DNA from: Alistipes sp.
GTDB lineage: Bacteria > Bacteroidota > Bacteroidia > Bacteroidales > Rikenellaceae
Length of the DNA stretch: 64,000 nt
Reading direction: 5' to 3'
NCBI GenBank assembly: GCA_017621455.1
Contig: JAGATC010000019.1
Coordinates: forward strand, 62,001-126,000
This document shows, in pieces, positions 1 to 8,860 of the stretch (position 1 is the first letter of the stretch; every line of letters starts with the position of its first letter). The position numbers were made by a program, and so were the translations under genes. The notes beneath the pieces were generated by a model. The model worked only from the letters and a program-made list of their open reading frames with translations. It searched no databases and was not told the origin of the DNA.

Positions 1-749
1 AGTGGCAGCTGGTAGCATAACTCACCACCACCTATGCTCAAGGCTACGCACACGGCAAAGATAGCCATGGTGCCAAGCACCGCAACGGGTATATGCCATG
101 ATATAACCCTGCGCCACAAGAGATAGAGACCACCGAGGATGAGTGCCAACGCTGCAATCTCACCCATAGAGCCATTCATGTAGCCACTGAACATATCCAT
201 GAAGTTTACGTTGGTGAGATTCATGTTGCCAAGAACGATGTTACCCGCAGCGTCGTAGGTTGAGCCCTTAACCTCTGCCAACATTGTCGAGCCAGAGAGG
301 GCATCGGGCGCATGCGTCGTCCAGTCGGTCATCTGCACGGGGTAGGCTATAAGCAGGAAGATACGACCTGTAAGTGCGGGGTTGAAGGGGTTGCAGCCCA
401 AGCCGCCGAAGGTCATCTTACCCACGCCAATAGCGATGAGTGCACCGATGAGCACAATCCACCATGGAATACCCACGGGGAGGTTGAATGCAAGAAGGAG
501 GCCCGTAACGATAGCCGAAAGGTCGCCAATTGTTGAGCCTCGCTTAAGCAGAAAGCGTGAAATGAGATACTCGAACACCACGCAGCCAGCCACAGCCACA
601 GCGGTGATGAAGAGCACCCTCCAGCCCATAACATAGGCCGACACTGCGAGGGCGGGCATAAGCGCCAGGATGACGTCGAGCATTATTCGACGCGTAGTCT
701 CGCCACCATGGATATGTGGTGAGGGCGCTGCAAAAAGTCTGGTTGCCAT
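1..749 (-). CDS. rnfD: RnfD, ion-translocating oxidoreductase subunit D (3' end beyond window)
   Basis: Integral membrane subunit of the Rnf complex, which couples electron transfer between ferredoxin and NAD+ to ion pumping. The frame starts ATG-GCA-ACC (MATRLFAAPSPH) at 749 and stays open to base 1, giving about 249 residues. Several hydrophobic segments are visible. The motif LSGSTML near residue 152 fits the S-G-x-T site at which RnfD/NqrB proteins carry covalent FMN, with Thr155 as the expected attachment residue. It lies 21 bp after rnfC on the same strand; rnfG, E and A are expected beyond the left edge. The family assignment is secure; the C-terminus is unseen. Confidence 0.93.
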   Translation of the reverse strand, partial: MATRLFAAPSPHIHGGETTRRIMLDVILALMPALAVSAYVMGWRVLFITAVAVAGCVVFEYLISRFLLKRGSTIGDLSAIVTGLLLAFNLPVGIPWWIVLIGALIAIGVGKMTFGGLGCNPFNPALTGRIFLLIAYPVQMTDWTTHAPDALSGSTMLAEVKGSTYDAAGNIVLGNMNLTNVNFMDMFSGYMNGSMGEIAALALILGGLYLLWRRVISWHIPVAVLGTMAIFAVCVALSIGGGELCYQLP

Positions 750-770
750 TATAGTATGCTTTTTATTTTA

Positions 771-2126
771 TTACTTCTTATTGTTATTAGCGGCCGCGCG
801 TGCGCGTATGTTGGTCATCACCGTCTGCTTACCAATCCGTATGTAGTCCAACAGAGGAAGGTACGAGGGGCATGTGTACGAGCAGCAGCCACACTCGATG
901 CAGTCCACCGTGTTATGCTCCTCGGCCATATCCCACTTCTGCAACTTAGCCAACTTCGAGAGGATGTAGGGCTCAAGACCCATAGGACACGCCTCGACGC
1001 ACTTACCACACTTGATGCACTGCAACTCCTTGCCACGTGCTGCCTCCTTGCCCGAGAGTACGGTAAGACCCGAGCAACCCTTGATGAGTGGTGCTGTGAT
1101 GTCTACCACGGCGCGACCCATCATAGGACCACCATTTAGTAGCTTAACATCACCCTCGGGGATGCCCGCGAGCTCGAACAGACGGCTTACGGGAGTACCA
1201 AAGCGAGCCAAGTAATTATGCGTGGTTTTGAGGTGCTTACCCGTTACCGTCACAACGCGCTCGATAAGGGGCTTATTCTTCTGCACTGCCTCGTAGATAG
1301 CCACCGCTGTAGATACGTTACATACCACAGCACCCACCGATATAGGCAGTGCTGGTGGGGGTGCCACCTGACGACCCGTCACGGCAGCGATGAGCTGCTT
1401 CTCACCACCCTGTGGGTAGCGCATCTTTAGAGGCATGACCTCGATGCCAACGTAGTTGTCGCGCTTGATGACCTCACGGATGTGAGCTATAGCGTCGGGC
1501 TTGTTGTTCTCCACGCCGATAACCGCACGCTTAACACCCACGGCGCGCATTACTATCTCCACGCCTGTGAGCATCATCTCCGTGCGCTCGAGCATCGTAC
1601 GGTAGTCCGACGTAAGGTAGGGCTCGCACTCCACGCCGTTGATAATGACTACCTCGGCCTTCTGACCATCGGGAATCGAGAGCTTGACATGTGTGGGGAA
1701 CTGCGCACCGCCAAGGCCCACAATACCCGCATCCTTAATCTTTGCTACGATCTCCTGGGGTGTTAGCGTGCACTCGCGCTTATGCTCCGGTGTGCGGTCG
1801 ATGGTATCCACCCACTCGTCGCCCTCGCGCTTGATGACAACCATCATCCGTCGTTGTCCCTGACCGTTGGGGTAGGCATCAACAGCAGTCACCGTACCCG
1901 AGATGGGTGAGTGAATGTTTGCCGACACGAAGCCCACGGCCTGACCTATAAGCTGACCCGTAAGTACCTTGTCACCCTTCTGAACCACAGGTGTTGAGGG
2001 TGCTCCTATATGCTGTATCATGGCAATCTTCGCCTCGTCGGGAAGCTCCAACACCTCGATAGCCTTATCCTTGCTCCACTCTTTATTGTCGTGCGGATGA
2101 ATACCGCCTATTGGGAATGTTCTCAT
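771..2126 (-). CDS. rnfC: RnfC, NADH/electron-input subunit of the Rnf complex
   Basis: Peripheral cytoplasmic subunit that exchanges electrons with NAD(H) through FMN and iron-sulfur clusters. The 451-residue protein opens with the typical MRTFPIGGIHPH N-terminus. It has a central nucleotide/FMN-binding region rich in glycine (IVGLGGAQFPTHVKL) and ends with two 4Fe-4S motifs, CIKCGKCVEACP near residue 370 and CIECGCCSYTCP near 409. The length matches short Bacteroidota RnfC forms that lack the long Ala/Lys-rich tail of enterobacterial RsxC. It starts 5 bp after rnfB ends, so the two are co-transcribed. Confidence 0.96.
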   Translation of the reverse strand: MRTFPIGGIHPHDNKEWSKDKAIEVLELPDEAKIAMIQHIGAPSTPVVQKGDKVLTGQLIGQAVGFVSANIHSPISGTVTAVDAYPNGQGQRRMMVVIKREGDEWVDTIDRTPEHKRECTLTPQEIVAKIKDAGIVGLGGAQFPTHVKLSIPDGQKAEVVIINGVECEPYLTSDYRTMLERTEMMLTGVEIVMRAVGVKRAVIGVENNKPDAIAHIREVIKRDNYVGIEVMPLKMRYPQGGEKQLIAAVTGRQVAPPPALPISVGAVVCNVSTAVAIYEAVQKNKPLIERVVTVTGKHLKTTHNYLARFGTPVSRLFELAGIPEGDVKLLNGGPMMGRAVVDITAPLIKGCSGLTVLSGKEAARGKELQCIKCGKCVEACPMGLEPYILSKLAKLQKWDMAEEHNTVDCIECGCCSYTCPSYLPLLDYIRIGKQTVMTNIRARAAANNNKK

Positions 2127-2131
2127 ACTCT

Positions 2132-3028
2132 CTACTCTGTTTTAGCGGTTTTAGGCTCTGCTACTGTCTCGGTCTTGGGTGCTGCGGGGGCAGCCTTAGG
2201 CTCGAGGGCCAAACGCTCCATGTTGACGATATGTATAGCGCCTGTTGGGCACTCGTTAACACACTTGCGGCACAATTTACACTTCTCAGGGTCGATATAT
2301 GCCAAGTAGTTATCCACAGTGATGGCTCCGAAGGGACACACCTTAGCACACTTACCACAGCCTATACATCCCGCCTTACATGCCTTCATAACCACCGAGC
2401 CACGGTTCTTCGAGCGGCAAGCGACATATATAGCGCGGTTTTTAGGCCACTTCTTACGCAACTCGAACAGTCCCTTAGGGCAGGCCTTAACACAGGCGCC
2501 ACACGCCGTACACTTGTCTGGGTCTACCTCAACAAGACCTGTCTCCTCGTTAATGTGCAACGCGCCAAACTTACAAGCATGCACGCAGTCGCCATAGCCA
2601 ATACAGCCAAAGGCACATGCCGACTCACCGACATAGAACGTGTTTACCACAGCACAACTCAGCGCACCGTCGTAGTGGTTGACCTTGGGTCGCTTCTCGC
2701 AGGTGCCACCGCAACGCATCGTAGCCACCATAGGTGACTTCTCGGCAGCAGCCTTACCCAAATACCCGGCGATAGACTTCATCACCTCGCCACCAGCCAC
2801 GGGGCAGAACAACGAGCTGATGTTATCGCGCGTAACCAAGGCCTCCGACATAGCACGGCAGCCCGCGAAGCCACAGCCACCGCAGTTAGCACCAGGAAGC
2901 ATCTTCTCCACCTCGTCGATGCGTGGGTCCTCTTCGACCTTAAACTTCTGCGCTACGAAATAGAGGATTACAGCCAACAACACACCCAAAACACTGAGTG
3001 TCAGCACTGTAAATACTAAAGTGTTCAT
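2132..3028 (-). CDS. rnfB: RnfB, ferredoxin-interacting Fe-S subunit of the Rnf complex
   Basis: Membrane-anchored electron-entry subunit that takes electrons from ferredoxin. The 298 residues show an N-terminal membrane anchor (about 3-25) and the RnfB Fe-S motif with CGGCGFAGC near residue 49. A Cys-rich domain and several ferredoxin-type CxxCxxCxxxCP motifs follow (CTACGACVKACP, CIGCGKCAKVCP, CRKCVNECP). The tail after about residue 275 is Ala/Pro/Lys/Glu-rich and probably disordered. Its ATG overlaps the rseC stop as ATGA, a sign of translational coupling. Confidence 0.96.
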   Translation of the reverse strand: MNTLVFTVLTLSVLGVLLAVILYFVAQKFKVEEDPRIDEVEKMLPGANCGGCGFAGCRAMSEALVTRDNISSLFCPVAGGEVMKSIAGYLGKAAAEKSPMVATMRCGGTCEKRPKVNHYDGALSCAVVNTFYVGESACAFGCIGYGDCVHACKFGALHINEETGLVEVDPDKCTACGACVKACPKGLFELRKKWPKNRAIYVACRSKNRGSVVMKACKAGCIGCGKCAKVCPFGAITVDNYLAYIDPEKCKLCRKCVNECPTGAIHIVNMERLALEPKAAPAAPKTETVAEPKTAKTE

Positions 3029-3444
3029 AACTCTTTTATAATTGTAAATTTTATTTTTCTGTCAAACATACGTCGCGCAAGGTATAGCCCAACGTAGTAG
3101 AGCACGATAGCCGCCATAGAGCTAATGGCAGCGACTATATCCTCGTAACCAAGTGCATTAACGCCAAAGAGCACGGCCAGGAGGACAACCAGAGGCACAA
3201 CGTAGCTCCAAACAACCGAGATAACTCCCATACGACTATGCTCCAGGGCCACAATAACGCGCTCACCCACTGTATAATCCTCGGCATAGGCCGTCTCTAC
3301 CACAATCTCGCGCTTCTCGCCACGCTCGCCGCAGATGCCCTTTGCATGGCAGCCTGCACAAGCGCTCTCGGGTTTTACCGCAACGACAACCTTTCCTTGC
3401 TCGATGCGCTCAACAACACCCTTATGTTGCAACGTAGGGTGCAT
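3025..3444 (-). CDS. rseC: RseC-family protein (SoxR-reducing system / Rnf-associated)
   Basis: Small membrane protein of the RseC/MucC family, commonly first in Bacteroidota rnf operons. The sequence shows a soluble N-terminal part with the cysteine cluster CAGCHAKGICG and two C-terminal membrane spans (roughly residues 72-93 and 103-125). A start at 3444 (MHPTLQHKG) is preferred to the upstream ATG at 3456, because the upstream ATG lies inside the nadE 3' end while 3444 is 2 nt after the nadE stop. It probably supports assembly or redox maintenance of the Rnf/Rsx complex. That role is inferred from family and context. Confidence 0.85.
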   Translation of the reverse strand: MHPTLQHKGVVERIEQGKVVVAVKPESACAGCHAKGICGERGEKREIVVETAYAEDYTVGERVIVALEHSRMGVISVVWSYVVPLVVLLAVLFGVNALGYEDIVAAISSMAAIVLYYVGLYLARRMFDRKIKFTIIKEL

Positions 3445-3446
3445 GG

Positions 3447-5033
3447 TTAGTCGCAATAGTGGTTAACCAATGGCATTAGCCACTCGTGACCAAAGGCGCA
3501 TGGCGATAGGCGCAACACTGGAGGGAACTGATAGCGCTTCTTCTCGTTCTCCATCACCATCTTATGTATCTTCTCCACAACGGCTGAGTCGAAGCCCGCG
3601 TTGATTATCTCCTCGCGGTGCTGCTTCTTCTCAATCATACGGAATAGGATGGCGTCGATAACCTCGTAGTGAGGTAAGAAGTCGCTATCCTTCTGGTTGG
3701 GACGCAACTCCGACGATGGCTCCTTGTCGATGATAGCATCGGGGATAACATCGCCATAGGTGGCATTGATATAGCGTGCAAGGTCGTAGATTTCACCCTT
3801 GTAGAGGTCACCCGTAGGGCTAAACGTACCCGCCGTATCGCCATAGAGTGTACACCAGCCGAGGGCATTCTCGCTCTTATTCGACGAGTTCAGAAGCATA
3901 TAGCCGGTCTTGTTTTGTAGGGCCATAAGCATCGTGGTACGGATACGTGTCTGAATGTTCTCCTCCGTGGCATCGAACTCCGTGCCGCCGATTACGGGCT
4001 GCAGAGTGCCTACCATTGCGTTGTATGCCTCGATAATGGGCAATACGCTATACTCCACGCCGAGGTTTTCAGCCAGACGCTTTGCATCCTCCACACTGTC
4101 GTTAGGCGTAAAGGGCGAGGGCATTAGCAGCACGCGCACATTCTTCCTACCCAAGGCACCCACAGCGATGCAGGCAACTACAGCCGAGTCGATACCGCCC
4201 GAGAGACCCACACAGGCCTTAGTGTAGCCATTCTTGTGGAAGTAGTCGCGCGTACCGAGACATGCCGCCTCGTAGACCATACGTGTGCGGTCGTTGTAGG
4301 TGGTAAAGGGGACATCGAAGGGCTTATTCTCCGCTTCGGTATCGAAGATGCGTATATCCTCCTTAAAGCTATCGAGCAACATAACCAAGCGACCCTCGCG
4401 GTTAAGGATACCCGACGTACCATCGTAGACAATATCGCCCGAGCCACCCACCTGGTTCATAAGGATAAGGTTGGTACCCTCGGTGAATGCCAAGCGGCTC
4501 ATCTTGTCGAAACGACGTGTCATGATGCCCTTACCATAGCGGCGTGCGTTGATAGAGATGATAGCATCGATATCCTCGTCGATTTCGTCCATGCGACTGA
4601 GGTCGTCACCAACAACCACCTTGAGGTTATTATCCTTGATGTGGAGGGTCTGGCTACCAATCGATGAGCCTACGATGTAGCCCATCTCGCGACGTGCCGT
4701 AACATAGCGCTTGCCTATATACTCGATGTTACCGTTAGCATCGATATAAGCAGCAGCACTAATGGGGCCCTCGGCCGTAAGGTAGGGGCTACCTACGATG
4801 GCTGCAATGCCACGGCAGTGGTTTGCAATATTTTCCACAGCCTCCTCGCACAACGTGAGGAAGGTAGTCTTGGTAAGCAGACCATAGGCAGGTGTACCCG
4901 ACACCGCAAACTCTGCAAACACTACGAGGTCGGCGCCGAGGCTCTTGGCACGTTCAATAGCATCAATGATTTTGTTGGTGTTGGACTTGATGTCGCCAAC
5001 GGTGAAATTGAGCTGTGCTAATGCAATCTTCAT
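3447..5033 (-). CDS. nadE: NAD+ synthetase with N-terminal nitrilase-like domain
   Basis: Makes NAD+ from nicotinate adenine dinucleotide, ATP and an amino-group donor. The 528 residues comprise a nitrilase-like domain (1-245) and a synthetase domain with the P-loop SGGIDSAV at 278-285. The start at 5033 (MKIALAQLNF) is chosen because the 34 upstream codons look non-coding and contain the promoter. In the nitrilase domain Glu41 (FAEFAVSG) and Lys108 (IGKRY) match two catalytic residues. The usual cysteine of the VxxCEDxW motif is glycine here (VVVGDDLS, Gly142). The enzyme may therefore use free ammonia, or an ammonia channel without glutaminase chemistry. First gene of the nadE-rseC-rnf transcript. 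Confidence 0.93.
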   Translation of the reverse strand: MKIALAQLNFTVGDIKSNTNKIIDAIERAKSLGADLVVFAEFAVSGTPAYGLLTKTTFLTLCEEAVENIANHCRGIAAIVGSPYLTAEGPISAAAYIDANGNIEYIGKRYVTARREMGYIVGSSIGSQTLHIKDNNLKVVVGDDLSRMDEIDEDIDAIISINARRYGKGIMTRRFDKMSRLAFTEGTNLILMNQVGGSGDIVYDGTSGILNREGRLVMLLDSFKEDIRIFDTEAENKPFDVPFTTYNDRTRMVYEAACLGTRDYFHKNGYTKACVGLSGGIDSAVVACIAVGALGRKNVRVLLMPSPFTPNDSVEDAKRLAENLGVEYSVLPIIEAYNAMVGTLQPVIGGTEFDATEENIQTRIRTTMLMALQNKTGYMLLNSSNKSENALGWCTLYGDTAGTFSPTGDLYKGEIYDLARYINATYGDVIPDAIIDKEPSSELRPNQKDSDFLPHYEVIDAILFRMIEKKQHREEIINAGFDSAVVEKIHKMVMENEKKRYQFPPVLRLSPCAFGHEWLMPLVNHYCD

Positions 5034-5101
5034 ATTTGGTTTTCTAAAAAAATCGCGCTTAAAATATTGGCTCCTATACCATAGGTATAGTAACTCGGCG
5101 G

Positions 5102-5109
5102 CAAAGGTA
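5102..5109 (-). promoter_or_regulatory. -7 promoter box of nadE-rseC-rnf
   Basis: TACCTTTG on the minus strand matches the Bacteroidota TAnnTTTG -7 box. It lies 69 nt upstream of the nadE ATG and just behind the divergent kinase promoter, so the two units share a 150-bp control region. No clear -33 TTTG is visible. Confidence 0.6.
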
Positions 5110-5126
5110 GTAAAAAAATATGGAAA

Positions 5127-5159
5127 TTGTACCACATATCCGTTTTTTTATTATCTTTG
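5127..5159 (+). promoter_or_regulatory. Promoter of the Ser/Thr kinase gene
   Basis: A TTG at 5127-5129 and TATCTTTG at 5152-5159, 22 nt apart, resemble the Bacteroidota -33/-7 pair. The start codon follows at 5187. Confidence 0.6.
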
Positions 5160-5186
5160 CTGTAGAGTGGCAAACAAATTACAATC

Positions 5187-6839
5187 ATGACCCAAGAAGA
5201 ATTCATCAAACGCTACACCTACGACCCCGTAAACGACCTACTCGGCGAGGGTGGTTTTGGGCGTGTCTTTCGCGCCTACGACAACTACGAGCACGAATAC
5301 GTAGCAATCAAAATACAGCCAGTTGACCCCAAATGTCCAGAGATTCGACTTCGTAACGAGGTGCAAAAAGTACAACAATACGTACACAAGAATATCTCGC
5401 GCTACAAGGCGTGGTACACCTTTAGCGACTATCGTGGCGAGACCGATGTTGCCATCATGAAGTTCTACAACGATGGCAGCCTCGACAAGCTTATCGCCAA
5501 GCATAACCTCCCGATGGAGGTGCGTCATGGTCTGCTCGTCGAAATTCTCGAGGGCATAGCCTTTCTACACAGCCAGGGCATCATCCACCGCGACCTTAAG
5601 CCTCAAAACATACTTATTGTCGAGCACGACGGACACTACACCCCGCTTATCACCGACTTCGGCATATCGAAACAGTTAGCCGAGAACGAGAGTTCGGCCG
5701 TAAACAACTCAATCCTTGGAGGCACCCGAGCATACGCCTCACCCGAGCAGATGGCAGAGCACTCAATACGCAAAAATACCGACCTTTGGAGCTTCGGCAT
5801 CATTGCATATCAGATGTTTACAGGGGCGCTACCATTTAATAGTGGAGCCTTCTCGCCCTCCAGCGAGGAGGGTCGCCAGGAGCACTTCCGACAGATGACA
5901 TCGGGCACTCTGCCAAAGGGCATTGAGCATATTCCCGAGCCATGGCGAGGGATAATACGTAGCTGCCTCCAGGTGGATAACATACGACGTGTGCAGCATG
6001 CCGAGGATTGCTTGGCGATGGTGGGACTTAAGGCGTTTGCTCCAGGCATCGTAAAGAGTTCGGACGATACCGTGCGCGAAGAGCCACGACCACAACCTAA
6101 GCCACAGCCAAGACCCCAGCCCAAGCCCCAACCCGCGGGTGATAACGATACAAAGAGAGGAGGCAGCCTGCGCCTAATACTCTTTGCGTTGCTCTTTATC
6201 GTTGGTGCAGGACTTGGCGCATACGTCTCGCTAAGTGGCGACGATAGCACGACACCCTCAACACCACCACCCGCAGAGCCTGCAATAGTCAACGAAGTTA
6301 GTGAAGCAATTGAGGTAAGTGAGTTCAGTGATAAATCGGTGGCAGAACCCGCAAGCTTCTCTGTTGGAGACTACTACAACGCAGGCGGAATTAAGGGCAT
6401 TGTGATAGAGACAGACGGCACATCGGGCACTGTAATCAGCATGCACGAGACAGATGCATCATGGTGTAGCTCAGCAGTATGGAACTCGTTCGACCTTGCG
6501 CCAGTGGGTACAACGAGCAAATCTAACGGCCAGGAGAATACCGACAAGATGCGCAACCGTAGTGACCTTGATGGCTACTATGCCTTCGAGTGGGCGATAG
6601 CTCGTGGCGACGGCTGGTATCTACCTGCCATATTCGAGCTTGAGAGAGTTGCCGAGAACTTCGACGCCGTAAATAGAGGCCTCTCAGAGCATGGTGGCAC
6701 CGCACTTAAGAGAGGCTGGTACGCTTCGTCGACCGAGAAGGACAAGATGAATATGTATCTCTACGACTTCAATCAATGGAACTATTACTCGATGAGTAAG
6801 GATATGAGTTGTTGCGTGCGTGCATTCCATAAATTTTAA
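5187..6839 (+). CDS. Transmembrane eukaryotic-type Ser/Thr kinase with C-terminal extracytoplasmic domain
   Basis: Cytoplasmic kinase domain at residues 12-285: glycine loop GEGGFGRV (20-27), VAIK Lys42, HRDLKPQN with catalytic Asp136, DFG 157-159 and activation segment GGTRAYASPEQ. All catalytic residues are present, so it should be active. A Pro/Gln/Lys-rich linker (300-317) leads to one membrane span (about 327-349). A roughly 160-residue exported domain follows, beginning FSVGDYYNAGG and containing GWYLPAIFELE and CCVRAF. This resembles DUF1566/FISUMP-like C-type-lectin-like modules rather than the PASTA repeats of Gram-positive kinases. It probably senses an envelope ligand and phosphorylates cytoplasmic targets; the substrate is unknown. 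Monocistronic, closed by a terminator. Confidence 0.9.
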   Translation: MTQEEFIKRYTYDPVNDLLGEGGFGRVFRAYDNYEHEYVAIKIQPVDPKCPEIRLRNEVQKVQQYVHKNISRYKAWYTFSDYRGETDVAIMKFYNDGSLDKLIAKHNLPMEVRHGLLVEILEGIAFLHSQGIIHRDLKPQNILIVEHDGHYTPLITDFGISKQLAENESSAVNNSILGGTRAYASPEQMAEHSIRKNTDLWSFGIIAYQMFTGALPFNSGAFSPSSEEGRQEHFRQMTSGTLPKGIEHIPEPWRGIIRSCLQVDNIRRVQHAEDCLAMVGLKAFAPGIVKSSDDTVREEPRPQPKPQPRPQPKPQPAGDNDTKRGGSLRLILFALLFIVGAGLGAYVSLSGDDSTTPSTPPPAEPAIVNEVSEAIEVSEFSDKSVAEPASFSVGDYYNAGGIKGIVIETDGTSGTVISMHETDASWCSSAVWNSFDLAPVGTTSKSNGQENTDKMRNRSDLDGYYAFEWAIARGDGWYLPAIFELERVAENFDAVNRGLSEHGGTALKRGWYASSTEKDKMNMYLYDFNQWNYYSMSKDMSCCVRAFHKF

Positions 6840-6861
6840 CATTAACACGCTGACAATAAGT

Positions 6862-6896
6862 AAAATAAGACCGACACATATCGGTCTTATTTTATT
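6862..6896. terminator. Bidirectional terminator between kinase and Omp85-like genes
   Basis: An 11-13 bp stem (AATAAGACCGA / TCGGTCTTATT) with a 6-nt loop, flanked by A-rich and T-rich sequence. It lies between convergent genes and can serve both. Confidence 0.85.
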
Positions 6897-6909
6897 ATAA
6901 CTTATCAAA

Positions 6910-8100
6910 CTAAAAGGCCTCGGTGTACCCCACTACAAAGGCACTACATCCCTTACCCATGCCATAGTCGACACGCACCAACGAGGTGGGCGAGAAGTAC
7001 CACCTTAGACCCACGCCGTAAGTAGGCAGCAGCTTACTCCACGCCGCAATATCACCCTTAGAGAGTGCCGTGCCGCAGCCTCCCCAGCCAGCCACAACAA
7101 GCCCCTCCCATACGCGCTGGCGTAGCTCTAACTGCACCGCAACCAAGCTATTACCATTGAAGCGTCCACGATAGTAGCCACGCATGCGGTTTTCGCCACC
7201 GAGCTCTCCACGCAACATCCAGGGGGTATTGTCGGAGTGGTGCTCGCCATAAATATCCAGCGCCAGGAGTCCCCCACGCCACAGGGGCTGATAGTAGTCG
7301 AAGGTGATGCTCACAGTGTGCAGCGTATGACCGTAGGTACCCAGCATCTTAGGACGCATCATATAGGCGATGTGGAGATATAGACCACGCCTCTTGTTGA
7401 CATCCTCCGTACGGCATGTCGAGTAGCTCAGATTTACCCCGACGCCAGCGCCCGAATAGCGGCTTTCGAGGGTGCCAATAATAGCCTCAGCACGCTCATC
7501 CATTCGCCTTATATCATCGTGCAGATAGTCAGCACTGACACCAATGGTTAAGTTATTGGTTAGCCGATAGTTATAGCTAAAATAACCACTAAATCGTTGC
7601 GATGTGTACTCACCGCGCCGATTCTCCAGCGACGTAGCAAAATCGAGACCGTAGATATAGGTTGGCTCGAAGCCAAACGAGCCACCATAAGTAAACCTAT
7701 GGCGTCCATCATCGAGTTGGTTTACACCGTCGAGCATAAGCGTATAGCACCCCTTGAGCGAGGCCATGGCACGCAACGACAGCGAGTGTGACGTCGTAAC
7801 GCGAGGCGTGCGGTAGTGCATGGTAGCCACCGCCGAGAGGCGCCATCCTGTATTTTCGGAGTAGGCAGGAGCTCCCACAACCGAGAACTTAACCCTGCGC
7901 GGGTCATCCGCCGAGAGTGTGAGGTATCTATTAAGACGAAGACCAAGCCCCTGACTACCCATCTGGGCATCAGTGGCTTGGTCTATAGGGGTATAGGTGT
8001 ATGCGACAGTATCAGCCTCTATAATAGCATGCTCGGTAACCTGTGCCGAGAGTGTGACACATAGTAGCAGTGCTATGGCCGTGAGCGTGCCGCGTAACAT
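6910..8100 (-). CDS. Omp85/BamA-type outer-membrane beta-barrel protein without POTRA domains
   Basis: The 396-residue protein has a signal peptide (about 1-20, ending SAQ) followed by alternating amphipathic beta strands typical of an outer-membrane barrel. The segment GGENRMRGYYRGRF near residue 310 matches the conserved loop-6 (V/M)RG(Y/F) signature of the Omp85 surface-antigen (D15) family. The C-terminus ends in Phe, as expected for a barrel. There is no room for POTRA repeats, so it is not BamA itself but one of the short Bacteroidota D15-like barrels of unknown substrate. It lies 8 bp after the thioredoxin-fold gene, in the same transcript. Confidence 0.72.
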   Translation of the reverse strand: MLRGTLTAIALLLCVTLSAQVTEHAIIEADTVAYTYTPIDQATDAQMGSQGLGLRLNRYLTLSADDPRRVKFSVVGAPAYSENTGWRLSAVATMHYRTPRVTTSHSLSLRAMASLKGCYTLMLDGVNQLDDGRHRFTYGGSFGFEPTYIYGLDFATSLENRRGEYTSQRFSGYFSYNYRLTNNLTIGVSADYLHDDIRRMDERAEAIIGTLESRYSGAGVGVNLSYSTCRTEDVNKRRGLYLHIAYMMRPKMLGTYGHTLHTVSITFDYYQPLWRGGLLALDIYGEHHSDNTPWMLRGELGGENRMRGYYRGRFNGNSLVAVQLELRQRVWEGLVVAGWGGCGTALSKGDIAAWSKLLPTYGVGLRWYFSPTSLVRVDYGMGKGCSAFVVGYTEAF

Positions 8101-8108
8101 CTACTCGC

Positions 8109-8633
8109 TTAGCGCAATTTATCGGCAGCCTCAAGGAAGCGCTGCTGCTCCTCCTTCGACATCTCGCCCTTGCTGATGTAGACAAGCTCACCAGCCTTGT
8201 TTACCAGCAAGATAACAAACTTATCGTTACAGTCGCCCAGACGCCATGCGCTCGACACCCAGTGGTCGGGGTCGCAGAGGATGGTAGCGCCATTCTTCGC
8301 CGTACGCGACGCCGCAAGCTGACGGATTACTGAGTTGGGCACAGGGTACCACGAATCCTTAAGGTTGATGATACCAAAGCCCTCGATATTGGGGCCTGCA
8401 AGGCGCTTGGTGCGCTCAATCTCGCTGATGAAAGCATCGTTCTGCTTGGGGACATCGGGGTCCACATAGAAGATAAGAAGGTTCTTCTCGCCCCACCATG
8501 GTAGACGAGCCTTCTCTGCATCGAGATCCTGCACCTCAACGTTACGCACACGGCGAGGCAGTGACTGAGCCTCAGCGCTGAACGAAAAGAGCATCGAGGC
8601 AGCAAGGAATAGAAGTAATGCTTTAGTTTTCAT
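8109..8633 (-). CDS. Secreted protein with thioredoxin-like fold, function unknown
   Basis: 174 residues: signal peptide 1-22 (SAEAQ) followed by a region reading like a thioredoxin/peroxiredoxin fold (NLLIFYVDPDVPKQ, then a KFVILLVNKAGELVY strand pair). No CxxC motif is present; the two cysteines (ILCDP and GDCND) are far apart. It resembles YtfJ-type periplasmic proteins in layout, but that is a weak comparison. Probably periplasmic and non-redox, or with an unusual active site. First gene of a two-gene unit with the Omp85-like barrel. Confidence 0.6.
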   Translation of the reverse strand: MKTKALLLFLAASMLFSFSAEAQSLPRRVRNVEVQDLDAEKARLPWWGEKNLLIFYVDPDVPKQNDAFISEIERTKRLAGPNIEGFGIINLKDSWYPVPNSVIRQLAASRTAKNGATILCDPDHWVSSAWRLGDCNDKFVILLVNKAGELVYISKGEMSKEEQQRFLEAADKLR

Positions 8634-8693
8634 TGTTATTTTATACTATTAAACGTTTTACTAAGAGATATTGTTTGTGCCACTTATGTGTGA

Positions 8694-8701
8694 CAAAGGT
8701 A
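8694..8701 (-). promoter_or_regulatory. -7 box for the thioredoxin-fold/Omp85 unit
   Basis: TACCTTTG on the minus strand, 60 nt upstream of the ATG at 8633, matches TAnnTTTG. Confidence 0.5.
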
Positions 8702-8831
8702 AGTAAAATATCGTTATATGGTTACTGCATTAATGCTACAAAACGAACAAATGTTGTCCTAATCACGCAACTATTCAACCAAATAGCATATTTCTTAAAT
8801 GAAACAGCGCTGCATGTTTCCCAAAAAATGT

Positions 8832-8839
8832 TATATTTG
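8832..8839 (+). promoter_or_regulatory. -7 box of the LMW phosphatase gene
   Basis: TATATTTG ends 21 nt before the ATG at 8861 and supports that start over upstream in-frame codons. Confidence 0.55.
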
Positions 8840-8860
8840 CAAAACAAATACCAAAGTGAC

